From: an uncultured Flavobacteriaceae bacterium | GTDB taxonomy: Bacteria; Bacteroidota; Bacteroidia; Flavobacteriales; Flavobacteriaceae | Assembly: GCA_943787295.1 (NCBI GenBank) | Contig: CALSLW010000001.1 | Location: 124,001-188,000 of the forward strand | Length of the DNA: 64,000 bases | Direction of reading: 5' to 3' | Part shown: piece after piece, positions 1 through 9,313 of the stretch | Layout of the letters: each line of letters begins with the position of its first letter | Position numbering within the stretch: position 1 is the first letter of the stretch | Position numbers and translations under genes: made by a program | The notes under the pieces: generated by a model | Told to the model about the DNA's origin: nothing | Database searches by the model: none | The model's input: only the letters and a program-made list of their open reading frames with translations

Positions 1-132
1 GACGCAGGTTTTGGTGGAGATAAAAATAAAATTACCTTTATTCGAAAGAATGGCACAACCACTGCTTTTGAATTAAAAACAAAAACAGAAGTAGCGGCGG
101 ATATTTTTGCCCAAATCATTGCTTCTATATGA
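1..132 (+). CDS. coaBC: CoaBC (phosphopantothenoylcysteine decarboxylase / phosphopantothenate-cysteine ligase), 3' end only
   Basis: Only the last 43 codons are in the window, open from base 1 to a TGA at 130-132. The peptide begins DAGFGGDKNKITFI and ends in a helix (TEVAADIFAQIIASI), which matches the C-terminus of the ligase (CoaB) domain in Bacteroidota CoaBC. The enzyme makes 4'-phosphopantetheine, two steps before the CoaE reaction encoded at 4548. The stop codon overlaps the ATG of the next gene (ATGA at 129-132), so the two are probably co-translated. The identification rests on this short tail and on the usual coaBC-porD-recN gene order. Confidence 0.75.
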   Translation, partial: DAGFGGDKNKITFIRKNGTTTAFELKTKTEVAADIFAQIIASI

Positions 133-1013
133 AAAAAGCCCTTGTTTTATTTTTGTTAACTGCAACCCCCTTGACTGCGCAAATTATCGATTGCCGTTTT
201 GTGGTCAATGCAGACCTGGTTAATCAAACGAACCAGCAAGTCTTTGAAACCCTAGAACAATCTTTGAACGAGTTCATTAATGCAAAAGCATGGACAGATG
301 AAACCGTAGACAATAAAGAAAAGGTGCGCTGTAGTATGGTGCTCAACTTAACGGGTTTTAATGGTTTGCGCTTTGAAGGTACCCTGCAAGTGCAGGTAGA
401 GCGTCCTGTGTATCAAACCAATTATAATTCTCCCATTTTTAATTTCTTAGATAAAGACATTGTCTTCTCTTATCAAGAATATCAACCCTTGTTCTATAAT
501 CCAGCAACTTATGAGTCAAACCTTATATCTCTCATTAGCTTTTATGTTTTTGTCGCCCTTGGCTTAGAAGCAGATTCTTTTGCCTTGAGAAGTGGAACAC
601 CTTATTTTAAGGAAGCTCAGCAAATTCTCACTTTAGCACAGCAAAATGGAATTACTGGTTGGAATCAGCGCGATGGGAATAGAAATCGATTTTGGTTAAT
701 CGATACCATGCTGTCGAATACTTTTCGTGAATACAGAACAGTTCAATACCATTACCACCGCGATGGAATGGATCAAATGAGTGAAAACCCTCAAGCTGCT
801 AAAGAGGCGATTGTACAGTCCTTAGGGCGATTTAATGCCTTGTACAGCAGACGCCCAAATGCTTTGTTGATTCAAACTTTTTTTGACGCTAAAGCAGACG
901 AAATCGTCGATCTGTTTTCTGATGGCCCTAAAGTTGAATTCGATCAAACCCTTACCACACTCAATAAGGTAGCGCCTTTCTTTGGGCCAAAATGGAAAAG
1001 GATTAAATACTGA
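129..1013 (+). CDS. porD: PorD-like / DUF4835 family secreted protein
   Basis: A 294-residue protein with an N-terminal signal peptide (MKKALVLFLLTATPLTAQ, cleavage after about residue 18), so it is probably periplasmic or outer-membrane associated. The body, including RPVYQTNYNSPIFNFLDKD and SFYVFVALGLEADSFA, is typical of DUF4835, a family found in Bacteroidota and, as I recall, named PorD in connection with the type IX secretion system. The position between coaBC and recN is the usual one in Flavobacteriia. No catalytic motif is visible. The family assignment is fairly sure; the exact role in secretion is from family knowledge and cannot be read from the sequence. Confidence 0.75.
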   Translation: MKKALVLFLLTATPLTAQIIDCRFVVNADLVNQTNQQVFETLEQSLNEFINAKAWTDETVDNKEKVRCSMVLNLTGFNGLRFEGTLQVQVERPVYQTNYNSPIFNFLDKDIVFSYQEYQPLFYNPATYESNLISLISFYVFVALGLEADSFALRSGTPYFKEAQQILTLAQQNGITGWNQRDGNRNRFWLIDTMLSNTFREYRTVQYHYHRDGMDQMSENPQAAKEAIVQSLGRFNALYSRRPNALLIQTFFDAKADEIVDLFSDGPKVEFDQTLTTLNKVAPFFGPKWKRIKY

Positions 1014-1021
1014 TTGTTTTC

Positions 1022-1053
1022 TTTGCCTTTGCGCAATCGTCCTAGTATATTTG
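1022..1053 (+). promoter_or_regulatory. Bacteroidota-type promoter for recN
   Basis: A -33 element TTTG at 1022-1025 is followed after 20 bases by TATATTTG at 1046-1053, a perfect TAnnTTTG -7 box. Transcription would start near 1060, about 17 bases before the GTG at 1077. The promoter lies downstream of the TTG at 1014, which argues that the GTG is the recN start. Confidence 0.65.
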
Positions 1054-1076
1054 AATTAAATATTCAAGCCTTTTTT

Positions 1077-2729
1077 GTGTTAACTGAATTAACCATCGCC
1101 AATTTTGCCTTAATCGATCACCTAGAGGTTAATTTCTCTAAGGGAATGACCAGCATTACCGGGGAAACAGGGGCTGGGAAGTCCATACTCTTAGGAGGAC
1201 TTGCACTGGTGCTGGGGAAACGGGCGGATTTATCCACTTTAAAGGATAAATCCAAGAAGTGTTTCGTCGATGCAACCTTCTCAATTAGTGCCTATGATCT
1301 AAAAGCTTTCTTTGATTCGGTGGATTTAGATTATGAACCCATTACCAGTATTAGAAGAGAAATTATACCCTCAGGAAAATCCAGAGCTTTTATCAATGAT
1401 ACTCCTGTTACTCTAGATGTTTTACAACAGTTAGGTGACCGTTTGATCGATGTTCACTCACAACATCAAACCCTCTCTGTAACCCAAGAAAGCTATCAAT
1501 TAGAAGTATTAGATGCCTTAGCACAAAATGGTCCAATATTAAAGTCTTATCAGCAAGAAAGAGAACGTTATACTACTTTAACCAAAGAAATTACTTTCCT
1601 TCAAAGTCAAAAATCTTCTTTAGAAGAAGAGCGCGACTACAATCGATTTCTGTTAGAAGAACTTCAAAAAGCCCCATTAGAAGAAGGAATTCTTGAAAAA
1701 CTTGAAGAAGAAATTCAACAATTAAGTCATGTAGAAGAGATTGAAATGCAACTCTCTAAATCCCTGCAGATTATTGAAGAAGAACAAATTGGTATTCAGT
1801 TGCAATTGACAGAAGTTCGCAATGCCATACAAAAAGTTGCTGGGATAAGCGATCATTATCAGCAACTATCTCAACGCCTAGACAGTTTATTGATTGAATT
1901 GAATGATGTCGCAGCAGAACTTAATCAATCCTTAGAACAATTAGAAGCAAATCCGGCTCGCTTAGAAGTAGTTAATGCTCAATTTCAACTTTTAAATGAC
2001 TTGATGAAAAAGCATCAAGTTCAAACCATCCCAGATTTAATTGAGAAAAGAGCGGTATTAGAAGAAAAAGACATTCAAACCGCTACCCTTGATGAAACTG
2101 TCGCAAAGCTAGTCGCACAGCAAAGTAAAAGCATAGAACAGTTGGATCTGTTAAGTGGACAATTGAGGGAAAATAGAGCAGCCGTAGTCCCTAGTTTTGT
2201 CGATCAAATGACTAAAATTCTAGCGCTATTAGGTATGCCAAACGCTCGTTTTAAGCTTGATCTTCACCCAGTAGAACAGTACCTAGCTCACGGAAAAGAA
2301 CAACTTGAATTAGCCTTTTCTGCCAATAAAGGCAGTGATTTTGGTTCTTTAAAGAAAGTCGCTTCTGGGGGAGAATTGTCGCGTATTATGTTAGCGGTAA
2401 AAGCCATCCTTTCTCAGTATAAAACACTTCCCTCAATTATTTTTGATGAAATAGATACGGGTGTATCTGGAGAAGTTGCCCACAAAATCGCTGAGATCAT
2501 GCATCATATGGGGCAATACATGCAAGTAATTACCATTACCCACCTGCCACAAGTAGCTGCAAAAGGAGCCCATCATTTTAAGGTCTTTAAAGAGACCAAA
2601 GAGGGCAGTACCTTTACCCAGCTAAAAAAATTAGCCGCACAGGACCGCATCTCAGAAGTTGCCCAAATGTTATCTGGCGAGGCCCTTACAGAGGCAGCTT
2701 TACAACACGCTAAAGAGTTGTTGAATTAA
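1077..2729 (+). CDS. recN: DNA repair protein RecN
   Basis: An SMC-like ATPase that acts in double-strand break repair, 550 residues from the chosen start. The N-terminus reads LTELTIANFALIDHLEV, followed by Walker A GETGAGKS (residues 29-36). The middle is a long coiled coil rich in Glu, Gln and Leu, and the C-terminal half carries the ABC signature ASGGELSRIM and Walker B IIFDEIDTGVSGE, then THLPQVAA. I chose GTG 1077 because family members start at exactly this point and because a good promoter lies just upstream. A TTG at 1014 would add 21 residues with no family counterpart and would precede the promoter. Confidence 0.95.
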   Translation: MLTELTIANFALIDHLEVNFSKGMTSITGETGAGKSILLGGLALVLGKRADLSTLKDKSKKCFVDATFSISAYDLKAFFDSVDLDYEPITSIRREIIPSGKSRAFINDTPVTLDVLQQLGDRLIDVHSQHQTLSVTQESYQLEVLDALAQNGPILKSYQQERERYTTLTKEITFLQSQKSSLEEERDYNRFLLEELQKAPLEEGILEKLEEEIQQLSHVEEIEMQLSKSLQIIEEEQIGIQLQLTEVRNAIQKVAGISDHYQQLSQRLDSLLIELNDVAAELNQSLEQLEANPARLEVVNAQFQLLNDLMKKHQVQTIPDLIEKRAVLEEKDIQTATLDETVAKLVAQQSKSIEQLDLLSGQLRENRAAVVPSFVDQMTKILALLGMPNARFKLDLHPVEQYLAHGKEQLELAFSANKGSDFGSLKKVASGGELSRIMLAVKAILSQYKTLPSIIFDEIDTGVSGEVAHKIAEIMHHMGQYMQVITITHLPQVAAKGAHHFKVFKETKEGSTFTQLKKLAAQDRISEVAQMLSGEALTEAALQHAKELLN

Positions 2730-2765
2730 CGTATATTTACAATCGAATTTTAAACCATTATTGAT

Positions 2766-3575
2766 ATGTCCCACAACTTGTTAAAAGGGAAAAAAGGAAT
2801 TATTTTTGGCGCATTAGATAGCCAATCAATCGCATGGAAAACAGCAGAAAGTGTCCACGCACAAGGCGGAGAAATTATTTTGACAAACGCTCCAGTTGCT
2901 TTGAGAATGGGAACCATCAACGAATTAGGAGAAAAGGTTAATGCTCCTGTCATCCCTGCAGATGCGACTTCTCTCGCTGATTTAGAACAACTCATAGATC
3001 AAGCCATGGAACACTTCGGTGGGAAAATTGACTTTGTCTTACACTCCATCGGAATGTCTGTCAATGTTCGAAAAGGAAAGCACTATACCGCTTTAAACCA
3101 CGACTGGATGCAAAAAGGATGGGATGTTTCGGCCGTTTCTTTTCACAAATTAATGCAAACCCTCTATGCTAAAGACGCCATGAATGAGTGGGGAAGTATT
3201 GTCGCACTAACTTATATCGCTGCACAAAGAACCTTTCCTAACTACAATGACATGGCCGATAATAAAGCTTATTTAGAGTCTATCGCTCGTAGTTTTGGCT
3301 ACTATATGGGGAAAGATAAAAGCGTTCGTGTAAATACCATTTCACAATCACCCACTTTAACCACCGCTGGACAAGGGGTAAAAGGATTGGACGGATTCTT
3401 AACCTATGCAGAGAAAACTTCTCCGCTAGGAAACGCTACCGCTAGCGAATGTGCAGACTATACCGTGATGATGTTCTCTGACTTTACTAAAAAAGTAACC
3501 ATGCAAAACTTATTTCACGATGGTGGATTCTCTAATACTGGAGTGAGCCAAGAAGTAATTGATTCCTTGCAATAA
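2766..3575 (+). CDS. fabI: Enoyl-[acyl-carrier-protein] reductase (NADH) FabI
   Basis: Catalyses the last reduction of each fatty-acid elongation cycle in the cytoplasm. It is a 269-residue short-chain dehydrogenase with the FabI-type N-terminus GALDSQSIAW and the active-site pair Tyr160 and Lys167 in YNDMADNK (Y-x6-K, the spacing that separates FabI from ordinary SDRs). The substrate-loop region follows (SPTLTTAGQGVKGLDGFL). It begins 36 bases after recN and is followed 11 bases later by the YbbR gene, so it may head its own small unit. It is the only fatty-acid synthesis gene in the window. Confidence 0.96.
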   Translation: MSHNLLKGKKGIIFGALDSQSIAWKTAESVHAQGGEIILTNAPVALRMGTINELGEKVNAPVIPADATSLADLEQLIDQAMEHFGGKIDFVLHSIGMSVNVRKGKHYTALNHDWMQKGWDVSAVSFHKLMQTLYAKDAMNEWGSIVALTYIAAQRTFPNYNDMADNKAYLESIARSFGYYMGKDKSVRVNTISQSPTLTTAGQGVKGLDGFLTYAEKTSPLGNATASECADYTVMMFSDFTKKVTMQNLFHDGGFSNTGVSQEVIDSLQ

Positions 3576-3586
3576 TATAAATTAAC

Positions 3587-4546
3587 ATGAAGAAAGAGCC
3601 TGCCTTGTTTACCTCATTGCAAAGGGCTTCAATGGATAAAGGCAGGTCTAAATTCTTTTTGTTTTTTCTCGTATTTTCTTTCATTCTTTGGTTTATCGCA
3701 AAATTCTCCAAAGAGTACACCGAAGTCATTTCCCTAGAAATGACCTTCGAAAATGTTCCCCCTACAATTATCCCAATTGTAAAAAGTCCTACTAATGTAG
3801 AGTTTACCTTAAAAGCAACTGGATTTCAATTCTTGTATTATCAATTTTTAGACAATCGTTTAAAAATAGATGCCCAAGAAGCTGATTTTGATTCGGGTAG
3901 GGCTGAATTACCCATCGCTGCTCAATATCAAAACCTCAAAGAACAATTGCTAGGGGATACAGAAATCATCAACTATTTCCCTGCGGTGATTGAGTTTGAT
4001 TTCCAAGAACAGACCTCACAGAAAATCCCAGTAATTTCTCCTGAATTTAAAATAGCTTTGGGCTATTCTGCTGTTTCAATTCAATTTGAACCAGATAGTA
4101 TCGACCTTATCGGACCGATGAATCAAATCAATGCCATTAAAGAAGTTCAGCCATTGTTCACGATAGATGTACCCATTGAAGAAAGTTTTGAAACAATGAT
4201 TGCTCTACCAGATATGGGAGAACTTATCTCATTAAGTAATCAAAAAGTCTTGATGAAAGTCGTCATCGACCGTTTTTCTGAAGCAAAGTATCAATTGCCA
4301 ATCAAGATGATCAATGCCCCACAAGAAGGGGTGTTTAAGTTTTTTCCGACCAATGTTTCCATCACTTTCTCGGCACCATTAAATAGTTTGCGTGATATTA
4401 CGCCAGAAGATTTTCGGGTAGGCATTGACTACAATCAACTTTCAGCGAATAATAAAAGTGTAAAGCTTAAAGTTTATAGCGCTCCAAAAGGGGTTACCAA
4501 CATGCGACTCGAACCAAAAGAAGTACAATACTTAAAGCGACAATAA
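3587..4546 (+). CDS. YbbR-like (CdaR-related) domain protein
   Basis: A 319-residue protein with one N-terminal membrane helix (FFLFFLVFSFILWFIAKF, about residues 23-40), leaving the rest outside the cytoplasmic membrane. The remainder is beta-rich with repeats of the YbbR kind, such as SIDLIGPMNQINAIKEVQPLFTIDV and SVKLKVYSAPKGVTNMRLEPKEV. In Firmicutes the related CdaR modulates a diadenylate cyclase, but no cyclase gene is adjacent here, so no such role is claimed. Lying between fabI and coaE (1 base before the coaE ATG) is a conserved arrangement in Flavobacteriia and suggests co-expression with coaE. Confidence 0.8.
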   Translation: MKKEPALFTSLQRASMDKGRSKFFLFFLVFSFILWFIAKFSKEYTEVISLEMTFENVPPTIIPIVKSPTNVEFTLKATGFQFLYYQFLDNRLKIDAQEADFDSGRAELPIAAQYQNLKEQLLGDTEIINYFPAVIEFDFQEQTSQKIPVISPEFKIALGYSAVSIQFEPDSIDLIGPMNQINAIKEVQPLFTIDVPIEESFETMIALPDMGELISLSNQKVLMKVVIDRFSEAKYQLPIKMINAPQEGVFKFFPTNVSITFSAPLNSLRDITPEDFRVGIDYNQLSANNKSVKLKVYSAPKGVTNMRLEPKEVQYLKRQ

Positions 4547-4547
4547 G

Positions 4548-5141
4548 ATGCCAAAAATAATCGGACTTACTGGAGGTATAGGGAGTGGAAAAACTAGAGT
4601 GGTCAAAGTCTTTTCAGATTTAGGGGTGCCTTGTTATATTGCAGATAATGCCGCAAAAGAATTGATGGCCAAGGAGGCTTCTCTTATAAAACAGATCAAG
4701 GATTTATTTGGAGCAAAAGCCTATAATACACAGGGTTTAAATCGTGCTTATATCGGAGCAATTGTTTTTTCTGACCCACAAAAACTGCAAGCCCTCAATG
4801 CCATAGTCCATCCTGCTGTCGCAAAAGATTTTTCACTTTGGCTTGCCCTCCAAAAAGCCCCTTATGTCATTAAAGAAGTCGCTATTTTATTTGAAACCGG
4901 TGGGTATAAGGCGGTTGATCAAACGCTTTTAATTACCGCGCCTAAAGAAGTTCGACTGCAAAGAGCTATGCAAAGAGATCAAGTGGCGAAAGAAGTGATT
5001 TTAGCACGAATGAATCACCAGTGGGAAGATGAACAGCGCATCCCATTAGCAGACCACATTATCAATAATGATATTTGGGAGGAGACCCTAAAAGAAATAA
5101 AACGACTCCACACTTATTTTCTTTCCTTATCATTGCATTAA
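4548..5141 (+). CDS. coaE: Dephospho-CoA kinase
   Basis: Performs the final step of coenzyme A synthesis, phosphorylating the 3'-hydroxyl of dephospho-CoA. It has 197 residues, the normal size. The P-loop GGIGSGKT lies at residues 9-16, the family motif IVHPAV in the middle, and the lid residues in LQRAMQRDQ; the C-terminal ADHIINND motif is also typical. It starts one base after the YbbR stop. With coaBC at the left edge it gives two CoA-pathway genes within 5 kb. Confidence 0.95.
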   Translation: MPKIIGLTGGIGSGKTRVVKVFSDLGVPCYIADNAAKELMAKEASLIKQIKDLFGAKAYNTQGLNRAYIGAIVFSDPQKLQALNAIVHPAVAKDFSLWLALQKAPYVIKEVAILFETGGYKAVDQTLLITAPKEVRLQRAMQRDQVAKEVILARMNHQWEDEQRIPLADHIINNDIWEETLKEIKRLHTYFLSLSLH

Positions 5142-5206
5142 CAAAGCATTAGCATAATTAAACCCGAAATTTCATCACCTTTGCAGTGCTATATTGATTT
5201 AGTTTA

Positions 5207-6784
5207 ATGAAAAAATCCTACTTCTTAGCGTTAATGATTTTTATGATCCTCTCGGTTGGTGGGATCATACTCATTCAATGGTACTTTATCTATACTTCAA
5301 TAGACAATCGTGAAGAAGAGTTTTCTATGGCAGTAAAAGCCTCTCTTAGTGCGGTAGCACAAGATATTCAAGAAAACGAATTGCTGCACTATATCGAAAC
5401 TTTTGAAAAAATAATCGATACCATCGATCAACCCGATAGCTCTGTCCTAGGAAATTTTATCTTTTATGATAGCGACGACGAATCGAATCTCTCTTCCCTC
5501 TTAACCTTTGGTATCCTTCAAGAAGATTACAATATCCCCTTACCCGGGAATACAAACGGAGATGTCACAAAGGTGTCTGATTTTAAGGGCTTAGAAACTC
5601 GTACAATCTTTAAAGAGGCCTTTGATCGCGAAAACAGGAGAATATTTTCCACCAATAAATTCGAGCGAATTCAACGCATTACCTCATTAGAAAAGGCAAC
5701 CTTCTCTTCTGTTTTTTCCAATATAGCCAACACCTTCCCCATTCATAAAAGATTAGATTCTTATGAATTAGAATACATGCTCAAAGATCAATTTACAACC
5801 AGAAATATAGAAACACCTTTTGAATTTGTTGTTTTAAGTGAAGGTCTTGCGACCAAAGTAACTTCGAATAATTACCTCGAAGCCCAGTCTGGACCGCAAT
5901 ACAACATCCCCATTTTTGTCAACGAAGAAGGGGCAAGTACCTATGACCTTATTGTGTCCTTTCCTAAAAAGAATAGTTATGTCTTGTCTTCTATTATCGG
6001 GGTGGCGAGTTTGTCTTTTGTCTTGACACTTTTGATTGTCATTCTTTGTGGGATTTCCTTATATCAAATCTTACAGCAGAAAAAAATATCTGAAATCAAA
6101 TCAGACTTTATCAACAATATGTCGCATGAATTTAAGACTCCCATTGCGACCATCAATTTGGCCATTGATGCCATTGAAAACCCCATCAACATCAAAGACG
6201 AAAAGAAAGTAAGTCGTTACCTAAGAATGATGCGAGAAGAGAACAAACGCATGCAAGACCAGGTAGAAACGGTCTTGATGATTTCTCAATTAGAACGCGG
6301 CACCACCCCTATGGAACTAAGCCCTATTGATATACACGACATCATTGAAGAAGCCATAAGTCATGTCGCATTAATTGTTCAAAATCGCTCTGGAATGATT
6401 TACAAACATTTAGAGGCAACTTCAACGATTGTTTCTGCGAATAAAAATCACTTTACCAATGTTTTAACCAACTTGCTGGATAATGCCATTAAGTATTCTG
6501 AAGGCTCTCCCATCATTGAAGTGAGAACCTGGACAGAAGAAGAGCAGATTTCTATCGAAATCAAAGACGAGGGCATCGGGATGGATGCAGAGACCCTTCA
6601 ATTGATTTTTCAAAAGTTTTATCGCGAACAAGGCGGTAACGTTCACAACATTAAAGGCCATGGTTTAGGATTGTCATATGTAAAAAAAATCCTTACATTA
6701 CTTAATGGCACAATTCATGTTAAAAGTAAAAAAGGCAAAGGATCCATATTTTTGATTCAATTGCCCTTAAACAATAAAAAGTAA
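5207..6784 (+). CDS. Membrane sensor histidine kinase (RprX-like)
   Basis: A 525-residue inner-membrane kinase. Membrane helices at about residues 5-25 and 260-287 enclose a ~230-residue periplasmic sensor region with no recognisable domain. The HisKA box MSHEFKTPIA has the phospho-acceptor His307. The ATPase part shows the N box (NLLDNAIKYS), G1 (DEGIGMD), F (FQKFYR) and G2 (GHGLGLSYVKKI). There is no obvious HAMP domain. The response regulator gene follows after 11 bases, so they are a cognate pair. It resembles the RprX class of Bacteroidota; the signal is unknown. Confidence 0.92.
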   Translation: MKKSYFLALMIFMILSVGGIILIQWYFIYTSIDNREEEFSMAVKASLSAVAQDIQENELLHYIETFEKIIDTIDQPDSSVLGNFIFYDSDDESNLSSLLTFGILQEDYNIPLPGNTNGDVTKVSDFKGLETRTIFKEAFDRENRRIFSTNKFERIQRITSLEKATFSSVFSNIANTFPIHKRLDSYELEYMLKDQFTTRNIETPFEFVVLSEGLATKVTSNNYLEAQSGPQYNIPIFVNEEGASTYDLIVSFPKKNSYVLSSIIGVASLSFVLTLLIVILCGISLYQILQQKKISEIKSDFINNMSHEFKTPIATINLAIDAIENPINIKDEKKVSRYLRMMREENKRMQDQVETVLMISQLERGTTPMELSPIDIHDIIEEAISHVALIVQNRSGMIYKHLEATSTIVSANKNHFTNVLTNLLDNAIKYSEGSPIIEVRTWTEEEQISIEIKDEGIGMDAETLQLIFQKFYREQGGNVHNIKGHGLGLSYVKKILTLLNGTIHVKSKKGKGSIFLIQLPLNNKK

Positions 6785-6795
6785 ATCCCAATCGA

Positions 6796-7500
6796 ATGAA
6801 AACAAACAACCGTCGCATTTTATTAGTAGAAGATGACCCCAACTTTGGCAGCATACTAAAAGAATATCTCATGATCAATGGCTATGAAGTTACCCTTGCT
6901 AAAAATGGTATCGAAGGCTTTGAAAAATTTAAAAAAGAAGATTTTGACCTCTGCTTGTTAGATGTTATGATGCCTTATAAAGATGGTTTTACCCTCGCAA
7001 AAGAAATTCGTGAAAAGAATGAAACCATCCCCTTGATCTTCCTCACTGCGAAGACCATGAAAGAAGATGTTTTAAAAGGCTTTAAAATAGGGGCAGATGA
7101 CTATCTCTCTAAACCTTTTGATTCTGAAGTCTTATTGGCTAAAATCAAATCTATTTTAAGCAGAAGAGCTGCTCCAGCCGCAGTTGAATCTGATGAAATG
7201 GAGTTCTCCATAGGGGATTTTAATCTCAATGCTAAATTGCGCTTATTGACCTATAAAGAAACTGATCCCATCAAATTATCGCCAAAAGAAAATCAACTCC
7301 TTCGCCTTTTAGCGCTTCATGTAAATGATTTAATGCCGCGCGAAAAAGCCTTGAATAAAATTTGGCGGGATGATAACTATTTTACGTCTCGTTCAATGGA
7401 TGTTTATATCGCAAAATTGCGAAAGTACCTCAAAGAGGATAGTAAGGTGGAAATCTTAAACATTCACGGAGAAGGTTTTAGACTGGTCGTAGGCGTTTAA
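6796..7500 (+). CDS. OmpR-family response regulator (RprY-like)
   Basis: A 234-residue regulator with a receiver domain (acidic pair EDD at 12-14, phospho-acceptor Asp56 in LLDVMMP, switch Thr in FLTAK, Lys in SKPF) and a winged-helix DNA-binding domain (about residues 130-234, including LSPKENQLLRLLALH, SRSMDVYIAKLRKYLK and LNIHGEGFRL). It is the partner of the histidine kinase immediately upstream. Its stop abuts the stop of xerD on the other strand with no spacer, so no independent terminator fits between the two convergent genes. Confidence 0.94.
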   Translation: MKTNNRRILLVEDDPNFGSILKEYLMINGYEVTLAKNGIEGFEKFKKEDFDLCLLDVMMPYKDGFTLAKEIREKNETIPLIFLTAKTMKEDVLKGFKIGADDYLSKPFDSEVLLAKIKSILSRRAAPAAVESDEMEFSIGDFNLNAKLRLLTYKETDPIKLSPKENQLLRLLALHVNDLMPREKALNKIWRDDNYFTSRSMDVYIAKLRKYLKEDSKVEILNIHGEGFRLVVGV

Positions 7501-8400
7501 CTACCCTCTAGGGTGAAAGGCCTGTAAGCTTTTGGATAAATGCTGTATGTCTAGGTGCATATACACTTCTGTGGTGGTAATGTTCTCGTGACCCATCATC
7601 AATTGAATCGATCTTAAGTCAGCGCCATTTTCTAATAAATGTGTCGCAAACGAATGCCGAAAAGTATGCGGACTTACCTTTTTTTCAATCCCTGCATTTG
7701 CTGTTGCTTGCCGTACAATGGTAAAGATCATGGCGCGGGTGAGTTGCTTGCCGTGTTGATTTAAAAACACAAAGTCTTGGTGTTCTTTTTTTACCGGAAC
7801 ATGTACCCTGACGTCTGCTATGTAGATCTTGAGTTTTTGTTTGCAGACTGCTCCTAATGGAACCAATCGCTGCTTGTTCCCTTTTCCTGTGATTAATAAA
7901 AGGTTCTCGTCAAAATGGAGATCAGATATTTTTAAGTTGATTAACTCACTCACCCTTAATCCGCTCCCATAAAGAGTTTCTAAGATCGTTAGGTTGCGGT
8001 AGCCTTGTGGATGACTTAAATCTAAAGCGTTGAGAATTTGATCAATTTCTTTTACCCCTAACACATCTGGAAGTTTCCGCCCCGTTTTTGGACTTTCGAT
8101 TAAATCCATAGGGGAATCCTCGCGATAGCCCTCAAAAATGAGAAAGTTGAAAAAACTCTTGAGACCAGAAATTTGACGGGCTTGTGAACGAGCATTGACC
8201 TTTTTGGCCAAAGCATAGATATAAGCCTGGGCATCTTCTTTTTGGCAGTTGGTGATGGTGAGTCGAGGATGATAAGTTTCAACATGGTCAATAAAACCTT
8301 GGATATCGTAAGAATAACTATTGATAGAATTCTCTGATAACCCGCGTTCTAAACGCAAATAAATTTGATAATCTTTAAGTGCATTTGCCCACTGTTGCAT
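7501..8400 (-). CDS. xerD: Site-specific tyrosine recombinase XerD
   Basis: A 299-residue chromosome-dimer resolution recombinase. It has an N-terminal SAM-like core-binding domain (ERGLSENSINSYSYDIQGF) and a catalytic domain with the full set of residues: Arg149 (SGLRVSEL), Lys173 (GKGNKQR), His245 and Arg248 (HTFRHSFATHLL), His271 (MMGHENI) and nucleophile Tyr280 (TEVYMHLD). Its intact length and placement in the aroQ region mark it as the housekeeping XerD, not a mobile-element integrase. It follows the MBL-fold gene (stop at 8402) with a one-base gap and could share its transcript. Confidence 0.93.
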   Translation of the reverse strand: MQQWANALKDYQIYLRLERGLSENSINSYSYDIQGFIDHVETYHPRLTITNCQKEDAQAYIYALAKKVNARSQARQISGLKSFFNFLIFEGYREDSPMDLIESPKTGRKLPDVLGVKEIDQILNALDLSHPQGYRNLTILETLYGSGLRVSELINLKISDLHFDENLLLITGKGNKQRLVPLGAVCKQKLKIYIADVRVHVPVKKEHQDFVFLNQHGKQLTRAMIFTIVRQATANAGIEKKVSPHTFRHSFATHLLENGADLRSIQLMMGHENITTTEVYMHLDIQHLSKSLQAFHPRG

Positions 8401-8401
8401 A

Positions 8402-9313
8402 TTATAAACTTATTTCAAGTCCGCTTCGAGCGATATGATAGCCTTTTGCGCGAACTTCTTTACTTTCCTGACTATTTTCTTTAAGTAAGGGATTAGTGTG
8501 GTTAAAATGGATAAAATAGATCTTTTTCTTTTCTTTTGTTTCAAGAGGCTCAAAACGAGCCAGACTCTCTCTTACAAAAGGGTGGGGGATCGCTGCCATA
8601 TCTCGATTGGGGAGTTCGCTTCCATCAAAGAAAGTGGCATCTAAAAAGGCATAGTCTACTTGCTGAATATAACTTTCTATTGCCATTTCCCAACGTTCCC
8701 ACTTATCAATATCTGGGATAAAGAGAGCGGTCTTGTTGGGACCTTTGATCATATAGCCCACTGTTTCAGAATATTCATCTCTATGGGGAACCTGGATAGG
8801 AGTTACCTTAATCTCCTCGCTTATCGTTTCTTCTTTAGAAGCAGTAAGGGCTTGTAAGGCAATATTCTTTTCACTAATTAGTTGCTCCCAGGGACCATTA
8901 GTATTTAAATACTGACGCATTTTTGGGAGGGCATAGACCGGAACCAATTCCCCGCCTAAAGCTTCCTTCCCTAAAAACATTAAACCGCTATAATGCCCCA
9001 TATGCGCATGGGTGAGAAAGATACCACCAAAGTTAGACGGACTACCTGCAAGCGAATTTAATGTTTGTAGTTGCTGCGTTATATTTGGCGTAGCCTCAAA
9101 AAGATAATGCTTTTGATTTTTAGTATCGATTAAGCCTAAGGAGACCACAGCTTCTGTTTTACCCGTTTTCCACAAATCAATACAACAGTTTTTCTTACAT
9201 GCAATTTGTGGGGAGCCAGCGTCTTGGGCTGTCCCCAGAACAACTAATTTAACCCCTTGAGCGATGGAGAATTGACACAGAAGCAGACATATGATGGAAG
9301 CAAATGTTTTCAT
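8402..9313 (-). CDS. PqqB-like metallo-beta-lactamase-fold hydrolase, exported
   Basis: A 303-residue protein with a signal peptide (MKTFASIICLLLCQFSIAQG). The mature part starts VKLVVLGTAQDAGSPQIACKKNCC and carries a metal-site motif THAHMGHYSGL, a second His in VPHRD, and FIHFNHTNP near the end. This is the pattern of PqqB-type members of the MBL superfamily, with Gly where classical hydrolases have Asp (HxHxGH instead of HxHxDH). No other PQQ genes are near, so a role in PQQ synthesis is unlikely; it is probably a stand-alone periplasmic hydrolase. Its ATG overlaps the stop of the DUF1330 gene. Confidence 0.75.
   Translation of the reverse strand: MKTFASIICLLLCQFSIAQGVKLVVLGTAQDAGSPQIACKKNCCIDLWKTGKTEAVVSLGLIDTKNQKHYLFEATPNITQQLQTLNSLAGSPSNFGGIFLTHAHMGHYSGLMFLGKEALGGELVPVYALPKMRQYLNTNGPWEQLISEKNIALQALTASKEETISEEIKVTPIQVPHRDEYSETVGYMIKGPNKTALFIPDIDKWERWEMAIESYIQQVDYAFLDATFFDGSELPNRDMAAIPHPFVRESLARFEPLETKEKKKIYFIHFNHTNPLLKENSQESKEVRAKGYHIARSGLEISL

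Noticed and set aside
7501-8400. XerD as the integrase of the cassette-like locus
   Set aside because: It is a full-length housekeeping recombinase in a conserved neighbourhood 11 kb away, with no boundary elements beside it. The fragment at 26985 is a different, integron-like type.
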